A stretch of 64,000 bases of DNA, from NCBI GenBank assembly GCA_029238255.1, contig JAQWGK010000050.1, positions 62,001 through 126,000 of the forward strand, written 5' to 3'. The position numbers and the translations under genes were made by a program. The notes beneath the pieces are model-generated. The model was not told where the DNA came from. It searched no databases and saw nothing but the letters and a program-made list of their open reading frames with translations. This document shows positions 54,522-64,000 of the stretch, in pieces (the stretch's first letter is position 1; each line of letters starts with the position of its first letter). Source of the DNA: Porticoccaceae bacterium (GTDB taxonomy: Bacteria; Pseudomonadota; Gammaproteobacteria; Pseudomonadales; Porticoccaceae).

Positions 54522-55098
54522 TTTTTAAAGGTTCCAAATTCTGAACGCCGCCGGAAAAGCCCGGCAAAAACATTTCACAGACTAATAAGGGCTTGCCCGA
54601 TAATTTAAAAACTGAGCGACGTCCCCACACCGGTTTATCGAATGTTGTTAGCTGAGGTGTTAGTGAACTGCTTTTATTGGCGGGCATACAGGTCCACTCT
54701 AAAGGCTCACGCGTCATGGTCGGATCACTAAACAGCAGCGCACCCAGTGGTCTGTTGTCGAGATGACGCAACTTGCGCAGGCGGCCCGTTAGGGTTTGCA
54801 TAGGTATAACGCTGCGAGCATAGACCCAGGGAACACCGCGACCAAATAGCAGCACTTCGCGAATCAGTGCCAGTCGCCGGGGCGCAAGGCCGAGCGCGCG
54901 GCGCTCTGAAAAGCTCGGCAACTGCACAGATTGGTTGAGTACCTGAACGCTGAGCTGATTGTCGCTGGCCTGCTGCAGTCGCTTGGTTAAGGAACCACTA
55001 TCCAGCAACCAGTCACACAGCTCTGCCGGCACCTGACTAATTTTAGCGAGTCGCGGTTGCCGCCAGATTAGCTGGTCTGAAAAAAGTTGCTCAACCAT
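54514..55098 (-). CDS. ubiC: Chorismate lyase
   Basis: UbiC splits chorismate into 4-hydroxybenzoate and pyruvate, the entry to ubiquinone synthesis. The 194-residue protein shows the UbiC pattern: WLLDSGSLTKRL near residue 30, VLLFGRGVPWVYARSVIP in the middle (active-site Arg) and GRRSVFKLSGKPLLVCEMFLP at the end (Glu of the active site). It is followed directly by ubiA and preceded by the lipid A acyltransferase gene 11 bases upstream, so all three may share a transcript. Confidence 0.95.
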   Translation of the reverse strand: MVEQLFSDQLIWRQPRLAKISQVPAELCDWLLDSGSLTKRLQQASDNQLSVQVLNQSVQLPSFSERRALGLAPRRLALIREVLLFGRGVPWVYARSVIPMQTLTGRLRKLRHLDNRPLGALLFSDPTMTREPLEWTCMPANKSSSLTPQLTTFDKPVWGRRSVFKLSGKPLLVCEMFLPGFSGGVQNLEPLKND

Positions 55099-55109
55099 CA
55101 GCGGAGATC

Positions 55110-55991
55110 CTATAAGCCTTTGGCATAAAAGTCGGTATTATCTGGCTGAGCGCGGAAACGCTTGTACTCCCACTGGTACTGCTCCGGTGCCAGCTCGACG
55201 ACCTTCTCCACTCCGGCATTGAGTGCGCTTACCGCAATGACCTTATCTTCAGAGCAGAGTTCATCGGAAGCCGGTAAAAAATGTAGTCGCCAACCTCCGG
55301 GCTCGCGAATCGCTGAGCAAAATAATGGCTGACATCCAGAGCGATTAATCAAGTTGGTCAACAGGGTCATAGTGCGCGCCTGCACGCCCATAAAGGGGGA
55401 AAAAATTCCGCCGCTCTCATCGGGCTGCTGGTCGGGAAGAATGGCTGTGGTTTCGCCTCTTTTTAATGCCTTGATAAGCGCTGCAACGCCACGGCCATCG
55501 GTTGGCACTAGAGTGGCGCCAGACTGCTCGCGAGAGGCTTTGATCCAGTTTCCCACTTCAGGGATTTTTGGTGGTTCATAGAGGGATGTCATTTTACTTC
55601 GCGGAGAGACCCACAGACCTACAACTTCCCAGTTGCCCTGATGAGGAACAATAAGAATGGTGCCTCGCTTGTCAGCCATAGCGGCTTCAAAATACTCCAG
55701 ACCCTCGACAGCAACTATTTTACTTTCGAGCCATTCAGTGGACTTTCTCCAAACTCTAGGTGTTTCGAAAAAAGCCTGACCCAGCTGCAACATTCGCTGC
55801 TTGCACAGACTTTCGATTTGTTGAGCCGGCATCTGAGGATAGCAGAGACGTAAATTAATTCGCGAGATCTTTGCCGGGCTTGAGTTGAGGAGATAGATCG
55901 CCCGACCAATGGTGCGCCCAAACAGGCGCCCCACCGATAGCGGAAACCAGCCAAACAACTGCAACAAAAAAAGAAGTGCTTTATTTTTCAA
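55110..55991 (-). CDS. lpxL: Lipid A late acyltransferase (LpxL/HtrB family)
   Basis: The 293-residue inner-membrane enzyme transfers a secondary acyl chain to lipid A. It has an N-terminal hydrophobic anchor, the catalytic motif H117-x4-E122 (VPHQGNWEVVG) and the downstream family pattern ILPDQQPDESGGIFSPFMGVQARTM. LpxL versus LpxM/LpxP cannot be separated by eye. Translation begins at TTG 55991, with AAGGTAA upstream. It lies immediately upstream of ubiC. Confidence 0.88.
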   Translation of the reverse strand: MKNKALLFLLQLFGWFPLSVGRLFGRTIGRAIYLLNSSPAKISRINLRLCYPQMPAQQIESLCKQRMLQLGQAFFETPRVWRKSTEWLESKIVAVEGLEYFEAAMADKRGTILIVPHQGNWEVVGLWVSPRSKMTSLYEPPKIPEVGNWIKASREQSGATLVPTDGRGVAALIKALKRGETTAILPDQQPDESGGIFSPFMGVQARTMTLLTNLINRSGCQPLFCSAIREPGGWRLHFLPASDELCSEDKVIAVSALNAGVEKVVELAPEQYQWEYKRFRAQPDNTDFYAKGL

Positions 55992-56051
55992 GGTCGTCAG
56001 TTACCTTTTTAGAAAGGCTGGATTATCCGCTAGTACAAAGCATTGTGCTAA

Positions 56052-56951
56052 CTATTTGAGCTTTTCAGGTAACTCATTGCTCAGGTAATCACGGAGCTCA
56101 TCACCTATTTGATGATGCAAAAGTCCCAATTCAATATTTGCCTTAAGGAGCCCCATTTTGCTGCCGCAATCATAGCGGGTACCCTGATACTCATAAGCCA
56201 AAACCTGCTCTTCAGTCAGTAGTGTCTGAATCGCGTCAGTGAGCTGAAACTCGCCTCCGGCACCGGGAGTTAAGTTATCCAGGTGATGGAAAATCTGCGG
56301 CGTGAAAATATAGCGACCGGTAACACCCATATCTGAGGGTGCATCTTCAAAAGCCGGTTTCTCTACAATTTTGTCGAGCAGGTAAACACGCTCAGTCTGC
56401 GGCTTGCCGCTAATAACACCGTAAGCGGAAATATCTGGACCCGGCACTTTCTGTATCGCGATAACTGAGCTTTTATAATATTCATAGAGCTCAACCATCT
56501 GACGGACTGCGCCTTTTTCGCCATGAATCAAATCATCCGCAAGAATCACTGCAAAAGGTTCATCGCCCACGAGATGGGAGGCGGTTGATACAGCGTGACC
56601 CAAACCCAGCGCTTCGTTCTGTCTAATATAAGTACAGCTAACACCCTTGGGCACAATATTTTGCGCTATATCAAGAAGCGCTTTTTTATCATTCATCTCA
56701 AGCTGATGTTCAAGCTCATAAGCTTTGTCAAAATGATCGGCAATACTGCGTTTGTTGCGACCAGTAATAAAAATCATCTCGGTGATGCCAGCCTCAATAG
56801 CCTCTTCCACGGCATACTGAATCAACGGCTTGTCCACAACTGGCAACATCTCCTTCGGATTGGCTTTGGTTGCAGGCAAAAATCTTGTGCCCATACCTGC
56901 CACTGGAAATACTGCTTTGCGAACTTTCTCTCCATGCCTTACATGAACCAT
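56052..56951 (-). CDS. galU: UTP-glucose-1-phosphate uridylyltransferase
   Basis: GalU makes UDP-glucose for LPS, exopolysaccharide and glycolipids. The 299-residue protein has the nucleotide loop VFPVAGMGTRFLPATKANPKEMLPVVDKP (shown by the GMGTRFLPATK core), EALGLGHAV, ILADDLI and EKPAFEDAPS. The N-terminus has about ten extra residues (MVHVRHGEKVR) relative to E. coli GalU; AGAGGAT before the ATG supports this start. It is divergent from glyQ. Confidence 0.95.
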   Translation of the reverse strand: MVHVRHGEKVRKAVFPVAGMGTRFLPATKANPKEMLPVVDKPLIQYAVEEAIEAGITEMIFITGRNKRSIADHFDKAYELEHQLEMNDKKALLDIAQNIVPKGVSCTYIRQNEALGLGHAVSTASHLVGDEPFAVILADDLIHGEKGAVRQMVELYEYYKSSVIAIQKVPGPDISAYGVISGKPQTERVYLLDKIVEKPAFEDAPSDMGVTGRYIFTPQIFHHLDNLTPGAGGEFQLTDAIQTLLTEEQVLAYEYQGTRYDCGSKMGLLKANIELGLLHHQIGDELRDYLSNELPEKLK

Positions 56952-57119
56952 TTATGACTATCCTCTGTTGTTTAACGGGGTATTACACTGGGGTTTATGT
57001 CATTAGATTAATCTTTACATAGTCTAATATCCACATTTGATTATAAGAAGATCATTTTAATTAGCGGTTTAGCCCCCTGATTGCTTATCTTTTTCCCTTT
57101 CTTTATTAAGCTGCCGCCT

Positions 57120-57125
57120 TATAAT
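57120..57125 (+). promoter_or_regulatory. -10 element of the glyQS promoter
   Basis: A perfect TATAAT at 57120-57125, with a weak TTTCTT-type -35 17-18 bases upstream. Transcription would start near 57132 and give a leader of about 50 nt. It overlaps the upstream TTG of the open frame (57125), so that TTG cannot be the glyQ start. Confidence 0.5.
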
Positions 57126-57181
57126 TGCGCAGTCTCAACGTAAACATACTTTTAATAATTAAATACTCGGTGGAATTCACT

Positions 57182-58210
57182 GTGAGCAATGTCGGCACGC
57201 CCCCTGATACATTTCAGGATCTAATAATAAGACTACAACAATACTGGGCTACTCAGGGTTGCGTGGTGTTACAGCCACTCGATATGGAAGTTGGCGCCGC
57301 CACCTTCCATCCAGCGACTTTTCTGCGAGCCATTGGCCCCGAAAATTGGAACAGTGCCTATGTTCAAGGCTGTCGCCGTCCAACTGACGGTCGCTATGGT
57401 GAAAACCCCAACCGACTTCAGCACTACTACCAATTTCAGGTAGCGATGAAACCCTCGCCGAGTAATTTTCAGGAGCTCTACCTTGGCTCGCTGCGCTCGC
57501 TGGGTATAGATACCGCTATTCACGATGTTCGCTTTGTGGAAGATAACTGGGAATCCCCGACACTGGGTGCCTGGGGCATTGGCTGGGAAGTCTGGCTCAA
57601 CGGTATGGAAATTACCCAGTTCACCTATTTCCAGCAGGCTGGTGGTCTTGAATGTTATCCGGTCACTGGCGAGATTGCCTATGGTCTTGAGCGTATCGCC
57701 ATGTACCTGCAGGGTGTCGACAGTATTTACGATCTAATCTGGGCTCATGGCCCTCAGGGCGATGTTACCTACGGTGATGTGTTCCACCAAAATGAAGTTG
57801 AAATGTCGACCTTCAATTTTGAACATGCCGATGTGGATTCTCTGTTCGCGACGTTTGATCAGTGTGAAAAAGATTGCCTGAAGTTAACGGAAAGCGGTTT
57901 GCCACTGCCGGCTTATGAGATGGTGATGAAAGCCTCCCATGCCTTTAATTTGCTCGATGCCCGCCATGCAATTTCGGTCACTGAGCGTCAGCGCTATATT
58001 TTGCGCGTGCGCACCATTGCTCGAGCCGTTGCTCAGGGTTATTTTGATTCCCGATTAGCGTTGGGCTTTCCTATGGCAGACAAAGAGCTTGCTGAAGAAG
58101 TGATACAGCGCGTTGAGAAAGAAAAGCTTGTCGCTGCCGCCAAACAGGAAAAGGCATCGAAAAAAGACAAGAAAAATAAACCGTCTAAAACTGCTGGAGA
58201 ATCAAAATGA
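57182..58210 (+). CDS. glyQ: Glycyl-tRNA synthetase alpha subunit
   Basis: GlyQ holds the class II aminoacylation core of the alpha2-beta2 glycyl-tRNA synthetase. The sequence is canonical ([55 protein letters not shown]-type end). GTG 57182 is chosen: GGTGGA lies ahead of it and the promoter -10 falls upstream. At 342 residues it is longer than E. coli GlyQ (about 303) because of a lysine-rich tail (about 312-342, [19 protein letters not shown]). The glyS ATG overlaps its stop by 4 bases. Confidence 0.96.
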   Translation: MSNVGTPPDTFQDLIIRLQQYWATQGCVVLQPLDMEVGAATFHPATFLRAIGPENWNSAYVQGCRRPTDGRYGENPNRLQHYYQFQVAMKPSPSNFQELYLGSLRSLGIDTAIHDVRFVEDNWESPTLGAWGIGWEVWLNGMEITQFTYFQQAGGLECYPVTGEIAYGLERIAMYLQGVDSIYDLIWAHGPQGDVTYGDVFHQNEVEMSTFNFEHADVDSLFATFDQCEKDCLKLTESGLPLPAYEMVMKASHAFNLLDARHAISVTERQRYILRVRTIARAVAQGYFDSRLALGFPMADKELAEEVIQRVEKEKLVAAAKQEKASKKDKKNKPSKTAGESK

Positions 58211-60288
58211 GTGCAGATTTTCTAGTTGAAATTGGAACCGAAGAGCTGCCACCGAAAGTGTTACGTCAGCTTTGCGACAGTTTTTCCGAAGGTATCAGCA
58301 GCCGCCTGAGCGCTGAAAACCTGCAATTTGGTGAGGTCACCACCTATGGTGCACCCCGTCGCTTAGCGGTGCTGATCAAAGACCTTCAGACCCAGACCCC
58401 GGATCAGGATGTGGTCAATTGGGGGCCGCCGGCCAAAGTTGCCTTTGATAGCGACGGCAACCCAACCAGAGCCGCTGAGGCCTTTGCAAAAAAGAACGCT
58501 GTAGAACTCAGTGCATTATCTGGTCTGGTCGAAAATGATGGTCAGCAGGATAAACTCTGCGTTCGCCATACTGCTGCCGGCAATCCAACAGAATCGTTGC
58601 TCGGCGATATTATCAGCCAATCCCTTGGCGGCCTTCCTATTCCCAAGCCAATGCGCTGGGGTAAAAGCCGTCAGGAATTTGTCCGCCCGGTTCAGTGGGC
58701 CGTTGTGCTGTTTGATAACAAAACCATCCAAAGCAATATCCTTGGGGTTACCAGCAACAACCTTAGCCGTGGACATCGCTTTCACAGTGAGGGCGATATC
58801 CTTATTGAATCCCCTGCCAGCTATCAAGAAACTCTGCGTAAGGCCTTTGTTATTGTCGATTTTTCAGAGCGCCGAGAACTGATTCGTCAGGGCGTTATAG
58901 CTGCAGCGGAGAGCGCCAATGGCACTGCAGTGATCGATGAAGATCTGCTCAATGAAGTTTCAGCGCTGAATGAATGGCCGGTTCCATTAATCGGTCGATT
59001 CGAGGAACATTTCCTAGAGGTTCCAGCTGAGGCGTTGGTTTCATCCATGGCCCAGCATCAAAAATACTTCCATGTTGTCGATAGCGACAACAACCTCAAA
59101 CCTCTGTTTATCACGGTTGCCAATATAGATAGCCTTGATCCGCAACAGGTGATTAGTGGTAACGAGCGGGTAATTCGCCCGCGTTTGGCAGATGCGGCTT
59201 TTTTCTACAAAACCGACCTTAAGTCATCCCTGGCGTCGCGCCGCGAAACCCTTAAATCAGTTATCTTTCAAACCAAACTTGGCTCCGTTTACGATAAAAC
59301 TGAACGGGTCAGTGGTCTGGCAAAAATACTGGCCGAGTACACTGGCGCTTCAGCAGAGCATGCTACCCGCGCCGGTGAGCTCTGCAAATCCGATTTAGTC
59401 AGTGAGATGGTTGGCGAGTTCGATGATCTGCAGGGGGTTATGGGTCGCTATTACGCACTTAACGATGGCGAAGATGCGGCTGTTGCCGAGGCGCTGATGG
59501 AGCAGTATCTGCCACGCTTTGCCGGCGATGCTATTCCCGCCACTGAAACCGGCGCCGCTCTGGCACTGGCAGATCGTCTGGATACGCTGGTTGGAATCTT
59601 TAGTATTGGTCAGCAGCCATCCGGATCAAGGGATCCCTTTGCCCTGCGACGGGCCAGCCTGGGTATTCTGCGAATAATTATTGAACGCAATATAGATATA
59701 GATTTAAAGCTGGCAATCTCTGCAGCCGCTCAGCAGTTAAATATCACTGAGCGCAGCGATGAGCTATGTTTGGAAGTACTTACTTATGTCTTAGAGCGCT
59801 TTAAAGCTTGGTATAGAGATGAGTCTATAGACCCTGAAGTGTTTGCCTCTGTGGCCGCTCTAGGCCTTAGCAACCCGTTGGATATAGATTCCCGAGTAAA
59901 GGCGGTGGATCAATTTACCCGTTTGCCAGAAGCTGTTGCGCTGGCATCGGCCAACAAGCGTGTGTTTAATATTCTCGCCAAACAGGCTGCGGAAAACATT
60001 CCTGCTTCCATTGATAACAGCCTGTTAGTGGATACTGCGGAACAGCAGCTGGCTGAAAAAATCACCCAGCTCAGCGCCGCGATTGCCCCTTTACTGGAAC
60101 AGCGTGACTACGCTGGTGTGCTGCAACAGCTGGCGCTACTGCGAGACTCAGTGGACAAGTTCTTTGACGATGTGATGGTCATGGTTGAAGATGATGCTAG
60201 CCGCGCCAATCGACTGGCATTGCTGCACAGCTTGCGCAGTCTGTTCCTAAACGTAGCGGATATTTCGCAACTAGTGGTCAGTAAATGA
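58207..60288 (+). CDS. glyS: Glycyl-tRNA synthetase beta subunit
   Basis: The beta subunit binds and positions tRNA-Gly. The 693-residue protein has the usual length and marks: [19 protein letters not shown] at the start, [67 protein letters not shown] and a C-terminal anticodon-binding-like domain (FFDDVMVM). The ATG overlaps the glyQ stop (ATGA), so subunit ratios are probably set by coupling. Confidence 0.97.
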   Translation: MSADFLVEIGTEELPPKVLRQLCDSFSEGISSRLSAENLQFGEVTTYGAPRRLAVLIKDLQTQTPDQDVVNWGPPAKVAFDSDGNPTRAAEAFAKKNAVELSALSGLVENDGQQDKLCVRHTAAGNPTESLLGDIISQSLGGLPIPKPMRWGKSRQEFVRPVQWAVVLFDNKTIQSNILGVTSNNLSRGHRFHSEGDILIESPASYQETLRKAFVIVDFSERRELIRQGVIAAAESANGTAVIDEDLLNEVSALNEWPVPLIGRFEEHFLEVPAEALVSSMAQHQKYFHVVDSDNNLKPLFITVANIDSLDPQQVISGNERVIRPRLADAAFFYKTDLKSSLASRRETLKSVIFQTKLGSVYDKTERVSGLAKILAEYTGASAEHATRAGELCKSDLVSEMVGEFDDLQGVMGRYYALNDGEDAAVAEALMEQYLPRFAGDAIPATETGAALALADRLDTLVGIFSIGQQPSGSRDPFALRRASLGILRIIIERNIDIDLKLAISAAAQQLNITERSDELCLEVLTYVLERFKAWYRDESIDPEVFASVAALGLSNPLDIDSRVKAVDQFTRLPEAVALASANKRVFNILAKQAAENIPASIDNSLLVDTAEQQLAEKITQLSAAIAPLLEQRDYAGVLQQLALLRDSVDKFFDDVMVMVEDDASRANRLALLHSLRSLFLNVADISQLVVSK

Positions 60289-60301
60289 GAATAACCTTCG
60301 G

Positions 60302-61006
60302 ATGAGAAAGCTCCTACAGGCCATCAGAGCAGTGCTCTTTTATATTGGTTTAGTCACTCTGGTGCTGCTAATGAGCCTGTCTGTCTGTTTGATTGGGTTT
60401 CTTCCCTTCCGCTACAGACAGCTGTGTCTGACCTTTGGCAACAAGCTGATAATGGCTTGGTTGCGTATTACCTGTGGGGTTAAGGTCAAGATTATCGGGC
60501 TGAACAATATTCCGGACAGTGCCTGTGTTGTCCTCAGCAATCACCAGAGCACCTGGGAAACCTTTTTCCTCCAGCATCTGTTTGTTCCGGCCAGTGTTAT
60601 TCTTAAGCGCGAACTACTGTGGATTCCCTTTTTTGGCTGGGGACTCTACGCTATGCGCGCCATCGCCATTAAACGTTCCAAGCCCGCTGGCGCTATTCGT
60701 CAGGTGCTTAAGCAGGGCAAAAAGCGCCTTTCCAAAGGCATAAAAGTGATTATCTTTCCCGAGGGAACTCGGGTGCGCGGTACAGAGGTAGGAACCTTTA
60801 TGACCAGTGGCGCCGCTCTGGCTAAAGCAGCAGCTGTGCCTATTCTCCCGGTACGCCACAATGCAGGGCAGTGCTGGCCTGCGGGAAGTTGGTTAAAGAA
60901 CCCCGGTACTATCAGTATTGTGATTGGACCGACCATAGCAACTGACGATCACAATCCCCGCGAGTTGACCGAAATTGCTCAGCAGTGGATTTCCAACGCG
61001 CTCTAG
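60302..61006 (+). CDS. plsC: 1-acyl-sn-glycerol-3-phosphate acyltransferase (PlsC family)
   Basis: The 234-residue enzyme acylates lysophosphatidic acid to phosphatidic acid at the inner membrane. It has an N-terminal membrane anchor (about 12-35), the catalytic motif NHQSTWE (H81, E86), KRELLWIPFFGWGL and the glycerol-phosphate motif FPEGTR (152-157). It is 13 bases after glyS. In Pseudomonas a plsC-like gene also stands between glyS and gyrB; gmhB, which sits there too, is missing here. Confidence 0.93.
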   Translation: MRKLLQAIRAVLFYIGLVTLVLLMSLSVCLIGFLPFRYRQLCLTFGNKLIMAWLRITCGVKVKIIGLNNIPDSACVVLSNHQSTWETFFLQHLFVPASVILKRELLWIPFFGWGLYAMRAIAIKRSKPAGAIRQVLKQGKKRLSKGIKVIIFPEGTRVRGTEVGTFMTSGAALAKAAAVPILPVRHNAGQCWPAGSWLKNPGTISIVIGPTIATDDHNPRELTEIAQQWISNAL

Positions 61007-61099
61007 TTCCAGTTTTATCGCCTCAGCTACCAACCGTTCAGGCTCTGATTAAGCTTATCTGAACTATACTCAGATAATGTCAGGGAGAGCGGAATAGCT

Positions 61100-61273
61100 A
61101 TGGATGAAAAAAAGAGAACGCCGAAAATTCAGCCGTCGATTACAGATTCACGCAGGACTGTTCGCAGAAAGAATCGCGATCGCCGCACCGAGGTTCGGTT
61201 TGAGCCAGAAAAAGAAAACCGCCGGCAGAATAAAGGCCGACGGTCTTCGGATATTGACCACTGGGGGCCTTGA
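61100..61273 (+). CDS. Small basic protein of 57 residues, unknown function
   Basis: ATG 61100 to TGA 61271-61273 encodes MDEKKRTPKIQPSITDSRRT, then VRRKNRDRRTEVRFEPEKEN and RRQNKGRRSSDIDHWGP. About a quarter of residues are Arg or Lys, with RxxRR-type pairs and an acidic/aromatic EVRFEPEKE core, suggesting a disordered nucleic-acid- or ribosome-binding peptide. GGGAG lies 14 bases upstream. Similar Arg/Asp/Glu-rich small proteins occur in other gammaproteobacteria as I recall. The other open frame here (61104-61298) is the shadow. Confidence 0.6.
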   Translation: MDEKKRTPKIQPSITDSRRTVRRKNRDRRTEVRFEPEKENRRQNKGRRSSDIDHWGP

Positions 61274-61294
61274 AACTACGACTTTAGCAGTAGA

Positions 61295-63730
<2,436 letters not shown>

Positions 63731-64000
63731 TTAATCAACTGAAGCAACACCCTGTTCCATATGGAACATCTTATGGGGCACTGCCTGCACTAAATCCTCG
63801 AAATCCTGCTTATCCACCCCAGTAATAAAATACTGGCAACCAAGATCGTTTAAATACGAAATCACCTGCCCGCGATGCTGGTAATCCAGCTCAGCCGGCA
63901 AATCATCTAAAAGGAAAAGACAAGATTCCCCCGTATGTTCTCGATAGTGGCTGGCTTGCGCTAACTTAAGCGCATAAACCAAAAGCTTTATCTGCCCTCT
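63731..64000 (-). CDS. recF: RecF, C-terminal part (cut by window edge)
   Basis: The last 89 codons of recF are present; the frame continues past the right edge (GQIKLLVYALKLAQASHY). Visible family marks are the Walker B/D-loop region (CLFLLDDLPAELDYQHRG) and ITGVDKQDFEDL. RecF binds single-/double-strand junctions and loads RecA at gaps. The TTG at 63982 is internal, not a start. Upstream, outside the window, dnaN and dnaA are expected. Confidence 0.95.
   Translation of the reverse strand, partial: RGQIKLLVYALKLAQASHYREHTGESCLFLLDDLPAELDYQHRGQVISYLNDLGCQYFITGVDKQDFEDLVQAVPHKMFHMEQGVASVD

Noticed and set aside
57125-57181. TTG start for glyQ
   Set aside because: It overlaps the -10 element, and the extra 19 residues are not GlyQ-like; GTG 57182 preferred.

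Overview
The window looks like a chromosomal segment of a free-living, probably marine, gammaproteobacterium. Proteins such as RpoH, FtsEXY, PilTU, MetXW, UbiA/UbiC/UbiD, GlyQ/GlyS and GyrB all look gammaproteobacterial. Base composition is moderate, and long TonB-dependent receptors sit beside a FecI/FecR pair and TRAP and dicarboxylate transporters. I would place it near the SAR92/Porticoccaceae/Cellvibrionales group, but that is an inference from style and gene order, not a measured placement. Genes are tightly packed. I see no rRNA, tRNA, insertion sequence, prophage or CRISPR array.

Layout. (1) 1-12.7 kb: a conserved block known from Pseudomonas: pilH-pilG (reverse; the next gene is cut by the left edge), gshB-tonB-yqgE-ruvX (forward), pilU-pilT (reverse), then yggS-proC-yggT-metX-metW-DUF4426-rdgB-hemW (forward). 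It joins twitching-motility control, retraction ATPases and a TonB of the type linked to twitching in Pseudomonas with glutathione, proline and methionine synthesis. (2) 12.7-19.5 kb: a FieF-type metal exporter, a membrane-domain/flavoprotein disulfide reductase fusion, thioredoxin, Rho and UbiD. (3) 19.5-22.5 kb: a more AT-rich accessory patch of small genes (a two-helix membrane protein, a VOC protein, a four-helix membrane protein, a lipoprotein, a GNAT acetyltransferase, a GFA-type zinc protein). (4) 22.5-29 kb: an LplT-like MFS carrier, a dicarboxylate/amino-acid symporter, a DJ-1 protein, gshA, dsbB and rsd.

(5) 29-37 kb: another conserved block: an FKBP isomerase lipoprotein, trmB, a DUF423 protein, rpoH, ftsX-ftsE-ftsY (all reverse), rsmD-coaD (forward), mutM (reverse) and a lone exbD. 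(6) 37.7-45.9 kb: an iron- or nutrient-uptake region on the reverse strand: sigma factor FecI, anti-sigma FecR, an STN-domain TonB receptor and an Oar-type TonB receptor. (7) 45.9-56.9 kb: an alpha/beta hydrolase, YciA thioesterase, TRAP permeases DctQM without a binding protein, a CLC protein lacking the usual gating glutamate, an M48 metallopeptidase with TPRs, YaaA, UbiA/UbiC, a lipid A acyltransferase and GalU. (8) 57-64 kb: glyQ-glyS-plsC, a 57-codon basic small gene, gyrB and recF (cut by the right edge). This order is typical of the region next to oriC, so dnaN, dnaA and the origin should lie just right of the window.

The points most worth a second look are the CLC protein with GQYGP in place of GREGP; short 10-16 bp tandem repeats at gene ends; a perfect 10-bp-stem structure before metX; a 14-bp-stem hairpin between rho and ubiD; and a 15-bp inverted repeat linking the receptor start codon to the unusually long FecR-FecI gap. 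I found no complete new defence or biosynthetic system.
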